Assembly (NCBI GenBank): GCA_903844825.1
Contig: CAIMVC010000214.1
Coordinates: 1-42,415 of the forward strand
Origin: an uncultured Burkholderiales bacterium
GTDB lineage: Bacteria; Pseudomonadota; Gammaproteobacteria; Burkholderiales; Burkholderiaceae_C
Reading direction: 5' to 3'
DNA length: 42,415 nucleotides
The notes below the pieces were generated by a model. It was not told where the DNA came from, searched no databases, and saw nothing but the letters and a program-made list of their open reading frames with translations. Made by a program: the position numbers and the translations under genes. Position 1 is the stretch's first letter, and every line of letters begins with the position of its first letter. This document shows, piece after piece, positions 41,952 to 42,415 of this stretch.

Positions 41952-42415
41952 ATGAGTGCAGTTTTAGACCATCACGATCACGCGCATGACCATGATCACC
42001 ACGGAGCCCCCACGGGCTGGCGGCGCTGGGTGTTTGCGACCAACCACAAGGACATTGGTACCTTGTACCTTCTGTTCAGTTTCGCCATGTTGATGATCGG
42101 TGGCGTGTTGGCTTTGGGAATCCGGGCAGAGTTGTATCAGCCGGGCTTGCAGTTGGTCAATCCGGAGCTCTTTAATCAGCTGACCACAATGCACGGGCTG
42201 ATCATGGTGTTTGGCGCCATCATGCCGGCCTTTGTGGGCTTTGCAAATTGGATGATTCCCTTGCAAATTGGCGCTTCCGACATGGCATTTGCCCGAATGA
42301 ACAACTTCAGCTTCTGGCTGATGATTCCGGCTGCGCTGATGTTGTCCGGCTCATTCTTCATGCCCGGCGGTGCCCCCGCAGCTGGCTGGACGCTCTATGC
42401 GCCGCTGACGCTGCA
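41952..42415 (+). CDS. ctaD: Cytochrome c oxidase subunit I (3' end beyond window)
   Basis: The first 154 codons of subunit I are present. A His/Asp-rich N-terminus precedes the conserved WVFATNHKDIGTLYL. The haem-ligand histidine is in LTTMHGLIMVFGAIMPAF, and later FANWMIPLQIGASDMAFARMN is diagnostic of haem-copper oxidase subunit I. The ATG at 41952 has AAGGAAG upstream. It follows coxB and forms the catalytic core with it. Confidence 0.95.
   Translation, partial: MSAVLDHHDHAHDHDHHGAPTGWRRWVFATNHKDIGTLYLLFSFAMLMIGGVLALGIRAELYQPGLQLVNPELFNQLTTMHGLIMVFGAIMPAFVGFANWMIPLQIGASDMAFARMNNFSFWLMIPAALMLSGSFFMPGGAPAAGWTLYAPLTL

Overview
The window reads as chromosomal DNA of a GC-rich betaproteobacterium, most likely Burkholderiales/Comamonadaceae (Polaromonas- or Rhodoferax-like). 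This rests on protein resemblance, the many Bug-type solute-binding proteins, a DUF1841 gene, a fused LivM-LivG protein, and the gene order trmL-comF-methyltransferase-DUF2244-coxB-ctaD. No database search was possible. Genus is inference.

Layout. (1) 1-1314: housekeeping/respiratory edge with a truncated MoxR-type ATPase (-), a dihaem c4-like cytochrome (+) and a bidirectional terminator. (2) 1383-8995 (-): an operon-like block of DUF1841, TetR regulator, TRAP transporter dctPQM, SMP-30-like lactonase, cyclase-family hydrolase and fumarylacetoacetase. (3) 9123-12685: an IclR regulator (-) divergent from pcaI-pcaJ-pcaF (+), with a three-half-site operator between them. (4) 12896-22596 (+): dehydrogenase, amidohydrolase, Bug protein, two-subunit molybdenum hydroxylase, NMT1/THI5-like protein, AhpD/CMD-like protein, second dehydrogenase and maleylacetate reductase. 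(5) 22636-27673: a LysR regulator (-) divergent from hydroxyquinol-type intradiol dioxygenase 1, followed by YciI, Dabb and NTF2-like small proteins, a Bug protein and a RutE-like nitroreductase. (6) 27791-36352 (+): intradiol dioxygenase 2, citryl-CoA-lyase-like protein, CaiB-type CoA-transferase, Bug protein, and a branched-chain-type ABC transporter whose binding-protein gene carries an in-frame TAG. (7) 36435-42415: TSUP permease, MaoC-like protein, trmL, comF, methyltransferase-like protein, DUF2244 protein, coxB and the start of ctaD.

How it fits together. Intradiol cleavage of hydroxyquinol (1,2,4-trihydroxybenzene) gives maleylacetate. Maleylacetate reductase converts this to 3-oxoadipate, PcaIJ activates it with CoA, and PcaF cleaves it to succinyl-CoA and acetyl-CoA. 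All these steps are encoded here, spread over three transcription units under IclR and LysR control. No flavin monooxygenase, Rieske oxygenase or decarboxylase that would make hydroxyquinol is visible. The candidate upper-pathway enzymes are instead a molybdenum hydroxylase without a flavin subunit, an amidohydrolase and two 3-hydroxyisobutyrate-dehydrogenase-like enzymes. This suggests an uncharacterised route for a hydroxylated or N-heteroaromatic compound. The TRAP/SMP-30/cyclase/FAH block may serve the same or a second substrate.

No gene-free stretch exceeds 300 bases. No tRNA, rRNA, CRISPR array or intact insertion sequence was seen.
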